A stretch of 64,000 nucleotides of DNA from positions 434,001-498,000 of the forward strand of contig JAJAGP010000251.1 of NCBI GenBank assembly GCA_025084515.1, in the 5' to 3' direction. Below, one piece after another: positions 30,911-43,894 of this stretch. This DNA is from Ancistrus triradiatus (Eukaryota > Chordata > Actinopteri > Siluriformes > Loricariidae). The position numbers and the translations under genes are program-made. Every line of letters starts with the position of its first letter. The first letter of the stretch is position 1. A model generated the notes under the pieces. That model saw nothing but the letters and a program-made list of their open reading frames with translations. It was not told the DNA's origin and did no database searches.

Positions 30911-31662
30911 ATCTGGGTTGGAGGGCGGAGCCATAAAGACATGGGCTGAAGACCTACAACATTGATCGTATATCAGCTTTTGTCAGGAAAACTGACTAAT
31001 TTTTTTAACTTTATTTAAAAAAATGTAAATAAAGTTGCTCACTCTGACTCTTTGGCACCTGGAATTATCAAACCCTGTCTCCTATTTCTGTGGCCATAGT
31101 TAATTTTTTCAGTGGAGTTGAACACTGCATTCCAGCATGCTTTAAGACATTGGTCCTCTAATCTGTAATCACAAATATCTTAGATTAATGATAGGATTGC
31201 TAAAAATGAGTACCCACTCTGGTCTGGATCCACTGCTAGAAAAACAGCATATATGTTATTTTTGGGTTAGAATTTGTATTTATAGGCTCCCCGAACACAT
31301 ATGCCAGGATAATGTTTGTAGATTTTCTGCTCAGTCTTTAATATAGTCATCCTTTGGCTCCTACAAGAGAAATGCATCAATTTGCGAGTACCTGGCTCAA
31401 ACTGTATGTAAATAACTGTCTCTCAGGTAGAAAGTAATACGTGAGTGTAGCCTCCTAGTGTGACCGTAACAACATTTAGTTTAATACTCTTAAAACCACA
31501 GAGGTGTACATGGACTTGGGGAAATGCACTTTTTCTCTGCCCCAACACCCTTAATAATTCACAAATAAGCACTGTCATTTCATTGAAGTTTCTGGGACCA
31601 CAAATCTACGGTATCATGGAATCCCAAATGAGATCTATCAATCTATCAGACTTTCTCTATCT

Positions 31663-31663
31663 T

Positions 31664-31744
<81 letters not shown>
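31663..31744. repeat. (CTAT)n microsatellite
   Basis: About 20 tandem CTAT/TATC units with one CTATTTAT interruption. The open frame through it reads LSIYLSIY and is not a gene. Confidence 0.95.
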
Positions 31745-31746
<2 letters not shown>

Positions 31747-31749
31747 CAT

Positions 31750-34285
31750 AAGTATGCATTTCTTATGGCAGTTGGCAAAGTTCCATGTTCCACAGGCTAT
31801 ACTGGAACAATGCTATACTGCCATTATAGACGGCAGCATCATTACCACCGGAAATGTAATTCTGTATCCTGGTAAAAAAAACTGCATGCAATATCCACAG
31901 TGTTAACTGCCAGTAACACGAAATCTTGTACTAAATGTTTTACAAATACTTGTAATACCATGGTTTCTGCATTACTATAGATACTTGCATAATACACTTC
32001 CTGGCTAAAAAAAAGGTCACCACCTGGAAACAAATAGTTAAATAGTTTAAAAAAAGAACCTCCCATCGGACAATTACTGCATTGGTGATTATATTATATT
32101 TCAGTTATGTAACCCTAACTGATGCAGTGAGTAACTTCTCATTTGTTAAACAACCATGTCGAAAGACACATCCTGTGGTTGTGGAAAAGATTAAGATTAA
32201 ATTGTGAAAGAATGGTTCATAGAGCATGAGACATCATTTCCACACATAATGTCACCACAGAGACCAAACTGGTATTTATGAAACATTCACTTATCTGTAC
32301 ATTAGGTGCTGCATTGTATTTTGAGTTGAGTTTTGTATGGTGCTGCGAACAAATAAGAAATCCTAATACACGTAGTGTACATGGAAAATAAATTATTCTG
32401 ATTCTGAGGAATTTTGGTAACCATATATTTACATGTATTCTAAAAATAATCCAATTTGCCTCTGTTTGGAAAGCCAGTGCTTGATCCCAGGATGGGTGGT
32501 GAGGTCTCAGTCCAGCTGAATTTTCGTATCATTTTCATTCTTACAAATGACTAAGGGATTTGGCATCATTGTCACCTCATATTTACACAGTATTCAATTG
32601 AAATAGGAGATCATGAATGAAGTGATCTATATGTGAAATAAAAATAAGAACATGATTCAGTTCCAGTTTTTACATAAGAATTTATTGGGATGCCAATAAT
32701 TTACGTACACACACTGGGACACTTTTAGAGATATAAAATTGACCTAATGCATGTCTATGGAATGTGGGAGGAAACCAGAGTACCTTAATTGTACTGTATT
32801 GAGGACACTGCATATTAAATAGAAAACCATTCTATCTTAACCATATGACTACTTATATACTTTAGAATACCATAAGTCCTTTAACAAGTCCAAATGAAAA
32901 AGTATGCCGAAATGATTGAAAACTACAATTAACTGCCATTAGCTACATTTTGGCAGTCTATTACACTATAGAGAAAGTAGAACAAAAAGTAATAGAAAGT
33001 ACATCAGGAGTAGAACAGAGGACAGATTACAGAAGCGCTTTGGACATTTCTTGACTAACTAAACTAAGTAAAATGTCTTCTTGCCAAGGTGTGGGAAGTG
33101 GAGTGGAGTGGATGGGTAAGTCAGCAAATAAATCCTCATTATACAGATAATGTAAATATTGGATATAAAAAAGAATAAGTATAATATGCATAATAATAAG
33201 TATTTAAAGGCCCCTTCAGGGAACTCCTTGGAATATTTATTTTTATTTATTGACCCCCCCAACCCAAACGTATAACATGTTACATAGATTTAGTCTACAT
33301 AATGCCTGCTTACTACAGAGATATTTCAAAAGGTTATAAAAAGTATTATAAATAATATTATATAAGAACAAACTAAGCACCTTATACACTTGCAGCATAT
33401 GGACACAATGGAAAAAAGATAGAAAATGAAAGCAAACACAACATGCTAAGTCTATTTTAGGTTAAACCTAATGCCATGGGTTATTGGTTGTGAACCCAAC
33501 TTTTAGTATGCAAGCCAAAACTACCAGTCCCAACAAACTGAACTCATAAAAACATCATAAAAACTGTAAGTAACTGTAACTGTAAAGAATGTAATTTTTA
33601 GGTTGTATATATTGTGTGTTAAAACAATTAATGATCAGGCTGACTTACATACATACACTACGCTGTTTGGGTAGTATAGGATATAGAGATGTGTATGGAT
33701 CCAGCAAATTTAGGTGCTACATTTAGTAACAGGCAACAGATTAATTCGAGTTTTACCAATCTTGTGTACCTAGATGAGAAGGTTTGTTTAATTTGTGAAA
33801 TAGTGTTATTGGTTATATAACAATACTGCACAAGGTCAAGTGTTGGTGTTTAAACTGCCCTCCAGGTCAAGTTATAACTGTATTTCCTAAGGCATGTATT
33901 TTGTCAGTAGAACATACCTGCATTTCAATGGTCTTTTTAACAGGCCATAGCCCGCTTCCCTGTGCCATTTTCCCTCGGGGGAATCCCTGATGCCATCTTA
34001 AGAGCCTTTCCATTATTGAATTTAACTGAAGTGTATTAGATGAGCCCTCGGAGGCATGAGAGAACAAGCGAACACAAATGTCCACTTCAGCAGCAGAACT
34101 TACCCAGAAAACATTGCGACCTGACACAGTTTCCATCTAATCAGGGAAAACTATGATGGACAAAGATGTTTATAACTGAAAAACAGGAAAAATATTCACA
34201 TATATAACATATATCATACAGATATTTTACATTACATACTGATCAGAACATTTATGAAATACATCCATTCAACTGCTTATTAAGA
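31750..34285. other. Gene-free stretch
   Basis: A minus-oriented fragment of the common dispersed repeat lies at about 32670-32830 ('gcatgtctatggaatgtggg'). The rest is AT-rich. No coding or RNA gene is supported; the 89-residue minus frame at 33867-34136 has no recognised match. Confidence 0.5.
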
Positions 34286-34289
34286 ATAA

Positions 34290-34930
34290 TATCTAATCAG
34301 CCAATAACATGTCAGCAACTCAATGCATTTTGGCATGTAGACATGGTCGAGGTGAAGGGCTGAAGTTCAAACCAAGCATCAGAATGAGAATGAAAGGTGA
34401 TTTAAGTGACTTTAAACCTGGCATCGCTATTAGTTCTATACGGCCTGGTCTAAATTATTTGAGAAGTTGCTGAATTTTCACATACAGCCATCTCTAGAGA
34501 AAGTATCCAGTGAGCAGTAGTTCTCTGGGCAGAAATGGGTTGTTGATGCCAGAGGTCAGAAGAGAATCACCAGACTGGCTTGAATTGATGGCAAGGCAAC
34601 AGTAACTTCAATAGTTTTCTGGACACTTTGGGCCCCTTAATACCAATTGACTGGTATTTAAAGGCTTACAGCCTACCTGAGTAATGTTGCTGACCATGTC
34701 CATCCCTTTATGACCCATCTTCTGATGGCTACTTTCAGCAGGACAACATGCCATGTCACAAAGCTCGAATAATTTCAAACTGATTTCTTGAACATGACAA
34801 TGACTTCACTGTACTTAATGGGCTTCCACACTCACTTTCGAGCACCTTGTTAAATCTATGTCACAAAGAAATAAGGCAGTTCTGAAAGTAAAAGCAAGTC
34901 CAACCCTTACCTAATAAAGTGCCTGTACAT
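34290..34930 (+). mobile_element. Internally deleted Tc1-type element (element M)
   Basis: It keeps N-terminal transposase sequence ('gatttaagtgactttaaac', 'agagaaagtatccagtgagc', 'gttgatgccagaggtcagaa') and jumps to the C-terminal half ('ggacactttgggcccc', 'gaccatgtccatcccttta', 'tcagcaggacaacatgcc'). It ends '...acctaataaagtgcctgtac'. Element N (48448-50285) is the same family. Confidence 0.75.
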
Positions 34931-35567
34931 TCGAATTGGGTTTTATGTAGAATATATGTTAAGTTATAATGCTGTTGATGTTTGCTACTTTAACTGATAA
35001 GCACAATTAGCAGTTTTATATTTAGTCCACAGGTGTCTTATTTGCAAATGTTTCTTGTGGCAGCTGATTTTTGTTACAATCATATAATCTATGTTCATGT
35101 TATGCATGTTTGTGTTCCATCTCATTCTCTCCTCCTTCCCTTGTACAGTAAGTGGCCATTTGTGTGACACAGGTGTCATGTGCTTCCAGGTTGTCACGGT
35201 AAGTGAACGAGAGCATGCTCTATTGAAACACAGCACAAGTCTAAGGACACAGTTGAAGCCAGCACTGCACCATCACCTCTGGCATCAGAGAGGTATAGTG
35301 CAAGCTAGCTTATTATGACTGAGCTAACTACATGTCCCAGTATGCTCAGGGTTAATCAGCCTCAGATTATTTGCAGCCATGTAAGGCTGAACACCACCCT
35401 TGAAGCTAGGTTTATATTTGACGCAGCGCAATTGGTGCGAGGGGGCACGTGGGCAAAATTAAGCAATAGCAGTAGTTCCACCCTCTGTGCACTGGCCCTG
35501 TACTGACCCCACGCATACCATGCTTCACGATTTTAAAGGAGCTATTGCACAGCATGCACACCCCATA

Positions 35568-35570
<3 letters not shown>

Positions 35571-35627
<57 letters not shown>

Positions 35628-35665
35628 TTTTTTGCCAGTGATCCCAAACTTTTGAGTGGTAGTAT
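35571..35665. repeat. (AT)n and poly-T tract followed by a solo Tc1-type right end
   Basis: (AT)20 (35571-35610) and T23 (to 35633) are followed by 'cagtgatcccaaacttttg...gtggtagtata'. That 30-bp end is repeated in the same orientation at 37399-37428, where it closes element L. Confidence 0.8.
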
Positions 35666-35992
35666 ATAATCCATTACACAATTAATTTAAATGTATTAGA
35701 TGATTTTTAAAGAATAAAAATGTTTGCATTAAGACCAATTTTGTATAGAGTCCTATTTTGCTATCAGCAATTATCAGCAATTCTCAGTTCTCTGCCTCAG
35801 TCTCCTGGCATTGCTGCCAAACCAAGTTAAGAAAGTTATTATGCTAATTAATTGTTAGGAGACCCTTTTTCAATTTTGCTGCACAGCTGAAAAATGTTAT
35901 ACTAATAAAGGAGCATAAAAGGGAGCATGATGTTCTAGGTTAGTTTAGTATCTGAAGCATCAGCAGTTGTTGGCTTGCTTACAGGCTAGAAA

Positions 35993-37275
35993 TGGCCAGA
36001 AAGAAACAACTTTCTATAGAGACCCATCAGTCTATTGTTGTGTTAAGAAAGGAAGACTACTCAATATGAAAGATTGCAAAGAAACTGAAAATATCTTTCC
36101 ATGCTGTTAACTACTCCATTCAGGGAGAAGTCAAGTCAAGTCAAGTCAGATTTATTTATATAGCGCTTTTTACAATGGAGCATTGTCTCAAAGCAACTTT
36201 ACAAGTTTAGATTATCTCCTAATAACTATGTCCAATCCCAAATTGAGCAAGCCTAGGGCGACAGTGGCAAGGAAAAACTCCCTGAGTTATAGGAAGAAAC
36301 CTTAGGAGGACCAAGACTCAAAAAGGGACCCAACCTCCTTGGGCGGCGTAGATGATAAATCTAAGAGCGAAACTAAAGTCATGGAGTCAAAGTTCGAATA
36401 AAATGTGAAGAAGAAGCACAAACTGGCACTAACAAGGACAGAAAAAGGAGTGGGACGCACAACTGCGCATGAAGATAAATATCTTAAAGTGTGCAGTTTG
36501 AGACAAAGAAGCCTCACAGGTTGTCAACTGACAGCTGCACTAAATGGAACTCGTCAAACACCAGTGTCAGCATCAACAGTGATGAGGAGACTTCAGGATG
36601 CTGGACTTCATGGCAGCATTACCAAGAAAAAGATGTACCTCACAACAGCCAATAAAAAGAAAAGACTGCGATGGGCCAAAGAGAAAAGACATTGGACACT
36701 GGAAGACTGGAAGAAGGTGTTGTGGACAGATGAGTCCAAGTTTCAGGCCTTTGGATCAAACAGAAGAACAATTGTGAGGCACAGAAACAATGAAAAGATG
36801 CAAGTCTAATGCAGCATGATGGTCTGGGGATGCTTTGGAGGTGGTAAAATAGAAGATTTATATAGAGTGGAAGGGACCTTTAAGAAGGAAGGCTACCACA
36901 AGATTCTGCAACGCAATGCCATACTCTGTGGACAACACATAATTGGGATCAATTTCATCCTACAACAGGATAATGACCCCAAGCACACCTCCAAAATGTG
37001 TCAGCAATATTTAAAAAATAAGGAGTCAGCCAGAATTCTGACTGTAATGAAGTGGCCAGCACAGTCTCCAGATCTGAACACTATTGAGCTGTTGTGGGAG
37101 CAGCTTGACCGTATGGAAGACTGTATCAAGCCAATCCATGTTGTGGGAGATGCTCCAGGAAGCATGGGGTGAAATCACATCAGATTACCTTGAAAAATTG
37201 ACAGCAAGAATGCCTAGGGTTTGTCAGGCTGTAACTGCTGCAAAAGGTGACTTTTTTCATGAAGGCAAAATTTGA
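35993..37275 (+). pseudogene. Broken DD38E-type transposase of element L
   Basis: It starts MARKKQLSIETHQSIVVLRKED, has a stop soon after and is interrupted at about 36123 by a repeat. Coding resumes near 36405 with LALTRTEKGVGRTTAHEDKY, LWTDESKFQAFG (first Asp), a stop at 36807, then MMVWGCFGGG. QQDNDPKHTSK and SPDLNTIELLW follow. The second Asp and the Glu are separated by 38 residues, not 34 as in standard Tc1. This spacing is reported for the Intruder sibling group in fish. Confidence 0.8.
36124..36400 (+). repeat. (CAAGT)n-headed dispersed fish repeat inserted in element L
   Basis: It opens with four CAAGT units, then 'tttatttatatagcgctttt', 'cattgtctcaaagcaacttt', 'ggcaaggaaaaactccctga' and 'gaagaaaccttaggaggacc'. 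This string is common in teleost genomes. It has no coding capacity. Confidence 0.75.
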
Positions 37276-37429
37276 AGTACATGGTCATCATTTAAATTAA
37301 AATCAATATTTCTTACTCTGACAATGTCTGCATGTCCTGTTAATGTTCTGTATTTCCAAATCTAATGTGTGTTTCAATTGAAAACAAGAAAATTTCACAG
37401 TGATCCCAAACTTCTGAGCGGTAGTGTAT

Positions 37430-37999
37430 ATATGATAAATCATAGGGAAACTCAGATAACTCAAACTTTTGGAGAATACTACATCATCAGAAGTGTGAAG
37501 TATAAATCATTATAGTGTTTGACCTATATAGGTAATTGTTTGTCTGATTTTGTATGTGTGTGTGTGTTCAGAGAAAAAGAAAGGAAAAAACAGAAGGATA
37601 AATGGTAAAAGGGTTTTTGAAAGAAGTGAAAAATATATTTGTAGATGTATGAAAAGAAAAAGAGGGGGAGATGTGGTGAGCGAGAAAGAGTCCTGAAATG
37701 AAAAGAAGAAAGTTGGAAATATAAATAAGCTGAAATGGAACAAGTTAGAAAAGTATGCTTGAAAAAAAGAAAGAACTAAATTGAAAAGAAGTTATAATAG
37801 TACAAACTCAAAACCTTTAGACAGAAGGCTGAGAAAGAAATAATACTGAAGAGTGATTAGTGAGAAAAGAAAACTGACATGAGAAGACTGAAAGAAGCAT
37901 TTGAGTTTGGAGGTAGGAGAAAGTTATTAACAGGTTGTTCAGTTTGAAAGGAAATGAAATGTTAAAATAATAGTTGAATTGGGAGACCTTTCATGGACT
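37430..37999. other. Purine-rich spacer
   Basis: The + strand is strongly A/G-biased between about 37560 and 37930. No gene is seen; the minus-strand frame there is a low-complexity artefact. Confidence 0.55.
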
Positions 38000-38001
38000 T
38001 A

Positions 38002-38381
38002 CAGTGGTGCTTGAAAGTTTGAGAACCCTTTAGAATTTTCTATATTTCTGCATAAATATGACCTTAAACATCATCAGATTTTCACACAAGTCCTAAAAGT
38101 AGATAAAGAGAACCCAGTTATACAAATGAGACAAAAATATTACACTTGGTCATTTATTTATTGAGGAAAATGATCCAATATTACATATTAGTGAGTGGCA
38201 AAAGTATGTGAACCTCTAGGATTAGCAGTTCATTTTAAGGTGAAATTAGAGTCAGGTGTTTTCAATCAATGGGATGACAATCAGGTGTGAGTGGGCACCC
38301 TGTTTTATTTAAAGAACAGGGATCTATCAAAGTCTGCTCTTCACAGCACATGTTTGTGGAAGTGTGTCATAGCACAAACAA
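38002..38381 (+). mobile_element. Solo left end of an element D-family Tc1 (F1)
   Basis: It starts CAGTGGTGCTTGAAAGTTTG after TA and follows the family through 'gaagtgtgtcat', then breaks off near the transposase start codon. No right end is linked to it. Confidence 0.85.
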
Positions 38382-38565
38382 AGCAAAACTAGCATAGTTT
38401 AGGATAAAATGTTGTTAATGTGTTTTCACGTTTAATAATAAAAATGGATAGAATGGATGCTATTGGCTATATTCAGTTGACTTTATTTAATGACTTCTGT
38501 TTATGTTTGAGAGAAGAAATTTGAATAACTTAACAAAATAATAATAATTAATAGTAACTTAGGCA

Positions 38566-38618
<53 letters not shown>
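38566..38618. repeat. (TA)n(TG)n microsatellite
   Basis: A compound dinucleotide repeat of about 53 bp. Confidence 0.95.
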
Positions 38619-39187
38619 CAACACGAGCACCGATTATACAGTATATGTTTATTTATTAATTGTCTTAATTATGATTGAGAAAACATTTTAGAAAACGTAC
38701 ATATATTTGGATGCTTTCACTAACACATCTAAAGATGCCAGCCACTTTATTAGCTACACCATGGTATACAAAGCTATTCCAGATAAGACAGGTTTATTGA
38801 TAACTGCTGCAGTGCAGTGTTGTTTATTTATCACCTGCAACACACTAATGATAATGCCATCGCAAATTTGGTGTTTAGGACATTTGGTTCTGTCCCTCTC
38901 TCTCTGGTTCAGTGTGTGTGTTCATTATTTCTTCTAATCCTCATAAGGAAAACGACTTTAAAAAAAAATCCAAAATCTGCAACAATCACAAAGCTTGAGA
39001 CTAAGTTATATAGAATCCAGTCTGTTTAAGTTTTAGCATTCACTCAAAGGTTATTTTCCAAATGCCTCTGCAGAACTGGCACCTGTCCAATTTAGCACTG
39101 CTATAAAGGCTTTGGAAGCAGCTCAAAGTGGTTTCTTCCACTCTCAAGCTTCTACATAACTCCTCTTGTACCAGGACATCAGTTGAT

Positions 39188-40689
39188 TAGAATTTTCTAT
39201 ATTTCTGCATAAATATGACCTTAAACATCATCAGATTTTCACACAAGTCCTAAAAGTAGATCAAGAGAACCCAGTTAAACAAATGAGACAAAAATATTAT
39301 ACTTGGTCATTTATTTATTGAGGAAAATAATCCAATATTACATACTAGTGAGTAGCAAAAGTATGTGAACCTCTAGGATTAGCAGTTAATTTGAAGGTGA
39401 AATTAGAGTCAGGTGTTTTCAATCAATGGGATGACAATCAGGTGTGAGTGGGCACCCTGTTTTATTTAAAGAACAGGGATCTATCAAAGTCTGCTCTTCA
39501 AAACATGTTTGTGGAAGTGTGTCATGGCACGAACAAAGGAGATTTCTGGCGATCTCAGAAAAAGAGTTTTTGATGCTCATCAGGCTGGAAAAGGTTATAA
39601 AACCATCTCTAAATAGTTTGGACTCCACCAATCCACAGTCAGACAGATTGTGTACAAATGGAGGAAATTCAAGACCATTGTTACCCTCCCCAGGAGTGGT
39701 CAGCCAACAAAGATCACTCCAAGAGAAAGGCATGTAATAGTTGGCGAGGTCACAAAAGACCCCAGGGTAACTTCTAAGCAACTGAAGGCCTCTCTCACAT
39801 TGGTTAATGTTAATGTTCATGAGCTCACCATCAGACTGAACTGAAGAACAGTGATGTGCATGTCAGGGTTGCAAGGAGAAAGCCACTGCTCTTCAAAAAG
39901 AACATCGTCTGCAGTTTGCTGCTGCAGTTTGCTAAAGATCACGTGGACAAGCCAGAAGGCTATTGGAAGAGTGTTTTGTGGACAGCTTTTTGGTTTAAAA
40001 GAAAAGCGTTATGTTCTGAGAAAGGAAAACACTGCATTCCAGCATAACAACCTTATCCCATCCAAGAAACATGGTGGTGGTAGTATCATAGTTTGGGCCT
40101 GTTTTGCTGCATCTGGGACAGGACAGTTTGCCATCATTGATGGAACAATGAATTTTGAATTATATCAGAGAATTCTAAACGAAAATGTCAGGACATCTGT
40201 CCATGAACTGAATCTCAAGAGAAGGTGGGTCATGCAGCAAGACAACAACCCTAAGCACACAAGCCGTTCTACCAAAGAATGGTTAAAGGAGAATAAAGTA
40301 AATGTTTTGGAATGGCCAAGTCAAAGTCCTGACCTTATTCTAATCGAAATGTTGTGGAAGGACCTGAAGCGAGCAGCTAATGTGAGGAAACCCACCAACA
40401 TTCCAGAGTTGAAGCTGTTCTGTACGGAGGAATGGGCTAAAATTCCTCCAAGCCGGTGTGCAGGACTGATCAACAGTTACAGGAAACGTTTTTTGTACTC
40501 ACTAATATGTCATATTGGATCATTTTACTCAATAAAAAATGACAAAGTATAATATTTTTTCTCATTTGTTTAACTGGGTTCTCTTTATCTACTTTTAGGA
40601 CTTGTGTGAAAACCTGATGATGTTTTAGGTCATAATTATGCAGAAATATAGCAAATTCTAAAGGGTTCACAATCTTTCAAGCACCACTA
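39188..40689 (+). mobile_element. 5'-clipped Tc1 of the element D family (F2)
   Basis: It begins 'tagaattttctatatttctg', which corresponds to position 38031 of F1, so about the first 29 bp of the element are missing. The right end reads ...AAGCACCACTA before TA. Confidence 0.85.
39526..40510 (+). pseudogene. Broken Tc1 transposase of F2
   Basis: Pieces in order are ISGDLRKRVFDAHQAGKGYKTI, a TAG stop, then KWRKFKTIVTLPRSGQPTKI. A stop lies at about 39837. From 40040 it keeps SKKHGGGSIIVWACFAASGTG, QQDNNPKHTS and SPDLILIEMLW. The C-terminus is disrupted after SYRKRF. Confidence 0.85.
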
Positions 40690-40691
40690 TA

Positions 40692-43600
40692 ATTTTATGC
40701 TATGCTATACAGAGTCAAGAAGCTGTTAAGAAGCTGGTTTAGATAGTTTAACTGATTTTACATTTTACTATAAATGCCTGGTATGTTAACTAACCTTTAG
40801 CAACCAACAACAACCAGAAATGCATGGCAAGCAAGGAAGACTGTCATTGTACCAGACTTGATTTAGTGCTCTTGAATGTGTCTTGGAAAAGAAAGATGGC
40901 AAACTCAGAATTAAGTAACACTACCTTACAAAAATATAAAATAAAACGTTATGTCATGGATAAATAGCTAACTAAAGATTTTTATAGTCTTCAAACTTTG
41001 GTGTGGTGTCTCGGATGGGTAGACACTGTCCCCTCACAGTGAGAAGGTCCTGCGTTCAATCCCAGGTGGAGCGATATAGGTCCCTTCTGTGTGGAGTTTG
41101 CATGTCCTCCACGTGTCCCAGAGGGTTTTCTCTGGGTACAACATTTTCCTCAGAAGACATGCGTTAGGTTAATTGATTACGTGAAATTGGCCCGATCTTC
41201 GATGTATATATATGAGATTAGCTTCAATATAACCCTGAGTATTGATGTAAACTTGTGCCTGTTGTTGAATGGCCATTGATGCTGAAGAGCGACGTTAAAT
41301 AAACTAAATAAACAAAGACCCAGCTGGGTCATTGTATTGATTAAATAAATGTTGTGGCTGCAGCTTTACACAGGTGTTACACAGAGACTAGACTGAAGGA
41401 AATGATTCTGCACTGAATCTTTTACAGTTATATTGCAGTCCTAACAATATTACAATTCTTAAATTTTCAGAAATCTAACTTGAGTAAAATCTCTCAACAT
41501 GTCTCAATGTGTTTGTATAAAATTTTCTTTGTAAAGGTTTGGGTATGATGTGTTTTGTTCTTCCTGATAGAGATGGTTCAGAAGTTTAAGGAGAATGATC
41601 ATTATACAGTGCAGCTAGAGGGGGATAGTGACTTACCTACTTAAAGAGTTCTGGAAAACCCACCTCATAAATTGGAATGTGGAATAAAATGTGAAATGTT
41701 TGACATGAATGTGGAATGTTTGGCATCTGCTATACATATGCAAGCTCTGGAAGATCAGTGACTGTTATGTTTTGTTTTGCAGTTGTACATGTGCCTGAAA
41801 CATGTTCACCAGGCATGCAAAGGGATTTTGTGTGTATATGATAACCCTTCTTATCCCTTAGAGCCTGCAGATCATGCCCTCATGTTTAAGCCATGACTTT
41901 TCCATGAGATGTCGCAAATAAATGATGTAGTTCTAGGTAACATCACTAACTCCTTTTGAAATTACTGGGTCCATTGCGATATGTGTTTAGTGTTGATAGA
42001 CCATATCGAAATAGAGATATAGTAATTTAAATATGTAATATTTAAAAAAAAAAACTTTCCATTGTTTTGACTTGAACTGTACAGGATGTCACTATATTAA
42101 CTGGAATATCTGTACTATTTTGTGGTATAAAGAATTGGGGGTGGGGGGGTTGACCGACTGTAGTATGCGATGGCTCCTCAGTCATTACACCAGCAGCTGA
42201 GGCAGTGTGTCACTCTAGAACACAGGTAGGATTGAAGTGCTCACCACGAGGGCTCCATAGTCAAACCCGATCATTGTCAGATCCCAAACAGAACCTGGAT
42301 TTAGAGCCAAAGACAATGCAGTCCAAGTACAAAGCAGTTCAGGTTTCTTGTTCACAACACAACTGCAAACGAAGGTGAGGGTAGCTGGCTGTCAATGGCA
42401 GGACAGTAATGGCCTCAGTGACAACAAATTTCCTTCTGACAAGTGCCTGGAATGTTCCGGGCAGAGACATGGGTGTGTAGTGAAGGTGCCACCTGTGTCT
42501 CAGTCCAATGATACGCCCCTTCTGACAGTCTGGGCAAAATGTCTTTCAGTGTGTTGTAGAGGCATTTCAAGTGGTCAACAAGCTCTCACCAAGAGGTAAA
42601 TTACCCAAAAGTAGCTTCTAACAGCCTTTTATATGCAGCTGGGGAAGCAATTGTATGCCCTTTTGTGTCGAGACCCAGTGCCTAATCAGACCACACCTGT
42701 AATCACTTACATATCTGTTTGGGACCTAACTGTATGCTGCAGACTGTTGCAAGTTTTGCAGCAGTCTGACATTTCAATCTGGACGCTTTATTTTATTTTT
42801 GTCTTTGTCAATGAGTGTATAATGCATGCAGAAAGTGGAGACATTGGAGTGTTATGTTGCAATAACTTTTTGATTATTACAGATGGATTTTTTATCCATA
42901 GGTATTTTGTGCAACTACAGTATTTTGCATACATTTTAAGTCCTCAAAACTTTGTGAGTTTGGGAACAGACCACTGGTGCACCTGCTTTACAACTGCTGT
43001 GATGAATAAATGCTGTATGAGTTAAAAAAATAATAATAATAATATATTGTAAAAAATATCAAAATATGGATCAGTATAGTCCAAGAATAGTACATCCATT
43101 ACTAAATACCAAACAGTAGTTTCAGACATCTTTGGTTAGTTTTGGGACACAACCTATATTTATACCTGAAGACCAATAAAATTTTTTGCTGATTTTGTGT
43201 TCAAGTGTAGAGCTAAGAATAAGTGTAATAAGGAAAGAGCCTGTTTATGGCACATATACAAGTTGATCATTTATCTGTAATTTTTCTCAGAAGCTTCAGC
43301 GCTAATTTTGTTTAGTTGATTTCAGAGATAATCCTGTTTTTACCATTGTTTCAGCAGCACTCTATTGCAGCGATTTGTCCTATATTTGTGAAAGCAGTGA
43401 GAATTCAGCACATCCTAAACCACTGACTCAGAAAACAGAATAGCACTCAGCTGTTGTTAATGAGATCACTTGATTGACTCTGGTCCAATCCCAGGCTTCT
43501 GAGCCCAACAATAAAGCATCACTGAGCTGGCAGCTGGGGACAGGGAGAGAGAGGAGCAACAATGGCCTGAGAAAAATGATCCCACAGACATCATGTGCTA

Positions 43601-43890
43601 GAACAAAAAAGGCTGTATTTCTGTGTTGTCCTGTTTAAACCCAAACTGATTACAGAAACATAAATTGAGTAAGGTCTAGTATAGTGACTCCAAGCTTTAC
43701 ATGTTTTGACAGGTTCACATTGAGAATGGATTTTAAATTCAACATGCAGTTAAAATAACACTTGCACTTTAAATGAGTAATGGCTAATGTTTCTAATTAT
43801 GTATAAGGTGCCGTATTGCTAATTAGCAGTTTACTAGTTTACCATTTTCATATAGACAAACCAAAAGGCTTGTGTAAAATCATTTTGTGT
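40692..43890. other. Gene-free stretch
   Basis: It contains one plus-oriented dispersed repeat (41005-41310) and an unassigned block at 42130-42600 ('tcagtcattacaccagcag' onward). The 130-residue frame at 42633-43025 has no recognised similarity and ends in an (AAT)n run. Sequence at 43400-43560 looks unique and GC-balanced. Confidence 0.45.
41005..41310 (+). repeat. Dispersed teleost repeat, plus orientation
   Basis: The order is tRNA-like head with 'gcgttcaatcccagg', then 'gtgtggagtttgcatgtcct', 'agaagacatgcgttaggtta' and 'tgaagagcgacgttaaataa'. Confidence 0.6.
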
Positions 43891-43894
43891 AAAA

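Larger units (their letters stand above)
35990..37428 (+). mobile_element. Tc1/mariner-type element with DD38E spacing (element L)
   Basis: Its coding region runs from about 35993 to 37275 and its right end is at 37399-37428. The expected inverted left end was not found upstream. A 260-bp dispersed repeat sits inside the 5' part of the gene. Confidence 0.75.

Noticed and set aside
31460..31906. 148-residue frame
   Set aside because: Its middle is a translated CTAT microsatellite.
37510..37743. Phe/Ser-rich minus-strand frame
   Set aside because: It is a low-complexity translation of a purine-rich tract.
42633..43025. 130-residue frame
   Set aside because: It ends in an AAT repeat and has no recognised motif. 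The surrounding sequence looks non-coding.
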